64,000 nucleotides of DNA, from positions 248,001-312,000 of the forward strand of contig CAJUPN010000001.1 of NCBI GenBank assembly GCA_910588195.1, given 5' to 3'. Origin of the DNA: an uncultured Bacilli bacterium (GTDB lineage Bacteria; Bacillota_I; Bacilli_A; RF39; UBA660). Shown here one piece after another: positions 61,333 through 64,000 of the stretch. Both the position numbers and the translations under genes were made by a program. The first letter of the stretch is position 1. The number at the start of each line of letters is the position of its first letter. The notes under the pieces are model-generated. The model was not told the DNA's origin, did no database searches, and saw only the letters and a program-made list of their open reading frames with translations.

Positions 61333-61962
61333 ATGAAGTACTTTAAACAAAATAGAGCTATTGGATCATTATTTGCATTATCAAGTATTTTTCTTGCAGT
61401 TGCTTGTTTTACAATAACTAATACTTTTGCTTATCCAGAAAAGTATGCAGCTGTTTTAAAAAAATGGGATGTTAAGGTAAGTAATGCTAGTGCTAGCAGA
61501 GATGATGTAAAAGTAAATGTCTTTAATGAAAAAATAGATTTTAATGTTATTTTAGAAAAGAGTGGGGATATTTTTTATGTTAATGGTGAAGTCTCTAATA
61601 GTGGTTCATTTAATGCTTTATTAAATAATATAGATGTAACAAGTTTAAATAATGCTAAAGTAGGAACTAGTGTTGAAACAGGAATTACTTATTATTTAAG
61701 TGATTATGTTGATGTTTTTCTAAAATATGCTAAAGATAATAAAAATAATTTAGTATATGAAGGAAATAGTGTTAATGTTGGAGATTTACTTGGAAAACAT
61801 ACAAAGAATGAATTTGTAGTGTCTTTGAAGTATCGTGATGAGTCTTCTCTTTCAGAAGATGCTTTAGTTGTATTAAGACAGAATGTAGGGGTAAGCAATG
61901 GTGGTAGACCACTAAGATTTAGTATGAGTGTAGGTTTTAATTACATAGAAAATACAAAATAA
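61333..61962 (+). CDS. Secreted protein, TasA/camelysin-like
   Basis: 209 residues with a signal peptide ending near FAYPEK (about 34). The mature part is beta-rich with a VNGEVSNSGSFNALLNNIDV block. It is 19 bases upstream of a DUF5305 gene; in other Bacillota DUF5305 genes sit beside SipW-dependent fibre proteins, which supports a TasA/camelysin-like role. No SipW peptidase gene is in the window. Confidence 0.55.
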   Translation: MKYFKQNRAIGSLFALSSIFLAVACFTITNTFAYPEKYAAVLKKWDVKVSNASASRDDVKVNVFNEKIDFNVILEKSGDIFYVNGEVSNSGSFNALLNNIDVTSLNNAKVGTSVETGITYYLSDYVDVFLKYAKDNKNNLVYEGNSVNVGDLLGKHTKNEFVVSLKYRDESSLSEDALVVLRQNVGVSNGGRPLRFSMSVGFNYIENTK

Positions 61963-61981
61963 GATAAGGTGTGTGATACTT

Positions 61982-63001
61982 GTGAAAAATAATAAGGTTA
62001 ATCTTTATTATGGTTTAATGGTAGTGTTACTTGTTCTTATTGGTATATCATCGTTCTTTTTTAATTATTTTTATAATTTAAGAGATGAAGATTTATCAAT
62101 TGAGAATATGATAATAAATGAATCTAATAAGATGAGTTATAATGTTAAACTGTTTGATAATGAATTTTTTAAATCTAGTAGTGAAGAGACTAGTTATGTA
62201 CTTTCTTTAGTAGATAATATAAACACATATTTTAATGTTTCAACAGCTTTTTCTAGTCCTGTATCAGGTGAATATAGTTACTTCGTGAAAGGATACATAG
62301 TGATGCATCAAGGGGATGAGGAAGTTAAGAATGAAATATATTCTAGTGATGTTTTTAAATTTAATGTTGATGGAAGTGTTATTAATTTAAGTAGTAATTT
62401 TGATATTGATTTAGATAAAGTTTATAGTGATTATAAGAATCAGATAAATAATTTAGGAATAAATGTCACTAGTGAAATTCGTTATGATGTTACTTATAAT
62501 TATTCAGTCTTTAGTGAGAAGTTGGGTAAGTCTTTAGTTAATAGCAAAACTCTTAATGTTTATGTTCCTGTTAGTGATATTACTAATATTAAGACTACAG
62601 AAGATAAAGAAGATTTACGTCATGAGTATAGTGAATTAAATCAAGATGATAATAAAGTTTATGTTATTATTTGTTTAGAGTTCTTGGGAGCCATTATTAT
62701 ATTTATCCTTTTAATTGTATTGATTGTAAAAAGAATTAACGGACAAGTAAGTGTTTATCAAGAAAAATTAACAAATTTATTAGATAAATATAGTTCGGAT
62801 TTAGTTTATTTAAAAGAATTACCAGATTTATCAAAGTATGATGTGATATTTCTTCAAGATTTTGTTGATTTAGTGGAAACAGGAAGGAAACTAAAATTAC
62901 CAATTAATTTTATTGAAGTTATTGAAAAACATGAAGCTACGTTTATGATATTAAAAGATAAACAAGTATATGTTTATAAATTGAATAGTAAAAATGCTTA
63001 A
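61982..63001 (+). CDS. DUF5305 family protein
   Basis: 339 residues: N-terminal membrane helix, an extracellular domain to about 220, a second helix at about 225-248 and a cytosolic end (LLDKYSSDLVYLKELPDL, FLQDFVDLVETGRKLKLPI) that matches the DUF5305 layout. Family function unknown; it usually accompanies SipW/TasA-like systems. GTG 61982 has AAGGTG upstream; GTG 61973 is an alternative. Confidence 0.65.
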   Translation: MKNNKVNLYYGLMVVLLVLIGISSFFFNYFYNLRDEDLSIENMIINESNKMSYNVKLFDNEFFKSSSEETSYVLSLVDNINTYFNVSTAFSSPVSGEYSYFVKGYIVMHQGDEEVKNEIYSSDVFKFNVDGSVINLSSNFDIDLDKVYSDYKNQINNLGINVTSEIRYDVTYNYSVFSEKLGKSLVNSKTLNVYVPVSDITNIKTTEDKEDLRHEYSELNQDDNKVYVIICLEFLGAIIIFILLIVLIVKRINGQVSVYQEKLTNLLDKYSSDLVYLKELPDLSKYDVIFLQDFVDLVETGRKLKLPINFIEVIEKHEATFMILKDKQVYVYKLNSKNA

Positions 63002-63027
63002 AAATAAGAGTTGTCTCTTATTTTTTT
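63001..63027 (+). terminator. Terminator after DUF5305 gene
   Basis: AATAAGAG and CTCTTATT pair around TTGT, followed by a T run. Confidence 0.85.
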
Positions 63028-63074
63028 ATGGTAAAAGAAGAAATATTTGATATAATTATTTGGGTGATATTTAA

Positions 63075-63968
63075 ATGCTTAGAGTTAGAAATTATAATTT
63101 GACTAGTAGTCTTATTGATGAAGAGATAAGTATTCTTAATCTTGCTGATGTCCATAGTGATATTCCAAATTTAATAGATGCGATTAATTATGCAATAATA
63201 ATCAAAGTAGATGCAATAACAATTGCTGGAGATTTATTTGATTCAGCTGATAATTCGCATAATGAAGAGGTTGTTAAAGTTTTAAAAAGAGTTAAAGACA
63301 TTCCGATATATATTAGTATTGGTAATCATGATTTAGTTTCTTTTACGGGGGTAGGCTTATTTTCTAAAGCTACAGAAATTAAAGATTTAAAATATTTTGA
63401 AAGTTTAAATGAAGAAGATAACATACATGTCTTTTTCTCTAATGATGATGTTTTTTCTTTTAAATCAATAGAATTTATTTCTTTTACTCCTGACTATAAA
63501 TGGTATAGTGATTATAATGAAAGTACTGATGAATTTAAACGTATCTTTAATGAGTATTTGAAAAATAATCTTCCATCTTCTAAATTTAGAATTATGCTTA
63601 TGCATTCGTGTAATGGACTTATTGAAAATAATATTTTACCTTATAGTATTGATGGAATAAATTTAGTTTTGTCAGGCCATAATCATGCAGGAGTAATGCC
63701 TGATTTTTTACAGAAAATGTCAAAAAAACATCGTGGATTAATAGGTCCATACAATAAATTTTTTATGACAAGTTGTTATGGCTATTGGACAAAAGAAAAA
63801 ACTAGTGTAATTTTAAATAATGGTCTTACTAAAATGGGTGAATCCCATGGGGGAAATTTTATTAGAAAAACTATAAATAAGACTTTAAAAAGTGATGTTG
63901 ATGTAATTTCTTTTAGTAAAGGTGATGAACATAGCTTAAAATTAGTAAGTAAAAGTGTACATAAGTAA
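63075..63968 (+). CDS. Calcineurin-like metallophosphoesterase
   Basis: All five metal motifs are present: LADVHSD (DxH), GDLFD, GNHD, MLMHS and SGHNHAG. Length 297. The family hydrolyses phosphate esters of nucleotides, lipids or UDP-sugars; the substrate cannot be named. Start ATG with GGTGATA upstream. Single gene to the end of the window. Confidence 0.88.
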   Translation: MLRVRNYNLTSSLIDEEISILNLADVHSDIPNLIDAINYAIIIKVDAITIAGDLFDSADNSHNEEVVKVLKRVKDIPIYISIGNHDLVSFTGVGLFSKATEIKDLKYFESLNEEDNIHVFFSNDDVFSFKSIEFISFTPDYKWYSDYNESTDEFKRIFNEYLKNNLPSSKFRIMLMHSCNGLIENNILPYSIDGINLVLSGHNHAGVMPDFLQKMSKKHRGLIGPYNKFFMTSCYGYWTKEKTSVILNNGLTKMGESHGGNFIRKTINKTLKSDVDVISFSKGDEHSLKLVSKSVHK

Positions 63969-64000
63969 TCTTAAAACATATTATATACTGAGGTGTATGT

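Overview
The window is a low-GC, A/T-rich bacterial chromosome segment with standard-code usage (TGA acts as a stop, for example at 29332-29334 and 51192-51194). Strong SD sequences, three T-box leaders, a SufCDSU-type iron-sulfur locus, a FemX/FemAB aminoacyltransferase, sortases and a SpoIIIE/FtsK translocase point to a walled Bacillota cell. The combination of a very A/T-rich small-genome style, BspA-like and InlB-like surface proteins, SipW/TasA-like N-terminal modules and many lineage-specific unknown proteins suggests an uncultured gut-type member of the Bacilli (RF39/Erysipelotrichia-like). That placement is inference; no 16S rRNA is present.

Layout. 1-8.6 kb: end of an unknown gene, T-box/tyrS, a minimal SUF locus (sufC, one short SufB/D protein, sufS, sufU), a methyltransferase pair on the minus strand, a zinc-ribbon protein and T-box/serS. 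8.7-16.1 kb: DUF2185 protein, a small His/Cys-rich secreted protein divergent from an XRE-membrane regulator with a 31-residue companion, an HExxH protein, and a 1266-residue surface protein ending in a GH3 glycosidase. 16.1-25.1 kb: unknown proteins, ftsK/spoIIIE, a PlsC-like acyltransferase, a hybrid histidine kinase, an HMA-like CCxxC protein and two tRNAs. 25.3-31.0 kb: a surface cluster with a thioester/CnaB pilin-like protein bearing a VPATG sorting signal, its overlapping sortase, a membrane protein, and a class-B-like sortase with a large cytosolic N-terminal domain. 31.0-34.0 kb: a T-box operon of two unknown genes plus thrS. 34.0-38.4 kb: a BspA-like LRR protein behind a promoter with a 13-A tract, then a frameshifted methyltransferase.

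38.5-46.8 kb is an NAD salvage cluster: nicotinamidase-like pncA, pncB, Nudix hydrolase, nadE, prs, nadD, pncC and a Nudix-wHTH regulator of NrtR type. Palindromes at the first promoter are candidate NrtR operators. Together these genes convert nicotinamide/nicotinate plus PRPP to NAD and recycle its breakdown products.

46.8-51.5 kb holds two small loci with the same architecture: a 24-30 residue hydrophobic peptide with a strong SD, an mRNA whose 5' and 3' ends are complementary, and a convergent promoter that would make a short antisense RNA. They look like type I toxin-antitoxin modules. Between them lie a LOG-family protein, femX and a Gly-rich/InlB-repeat surface protein.

51.5-64 kb: DUF2628-like and DUF421 membrane proteins, a tandem pair of CPBP proteins of which one lacks the active site, mtaB, a LysM protein, def, a Thr-rich lipoprotein, miaA, a secreted protein/DUF5305 pair and a metallophosphoesterase.
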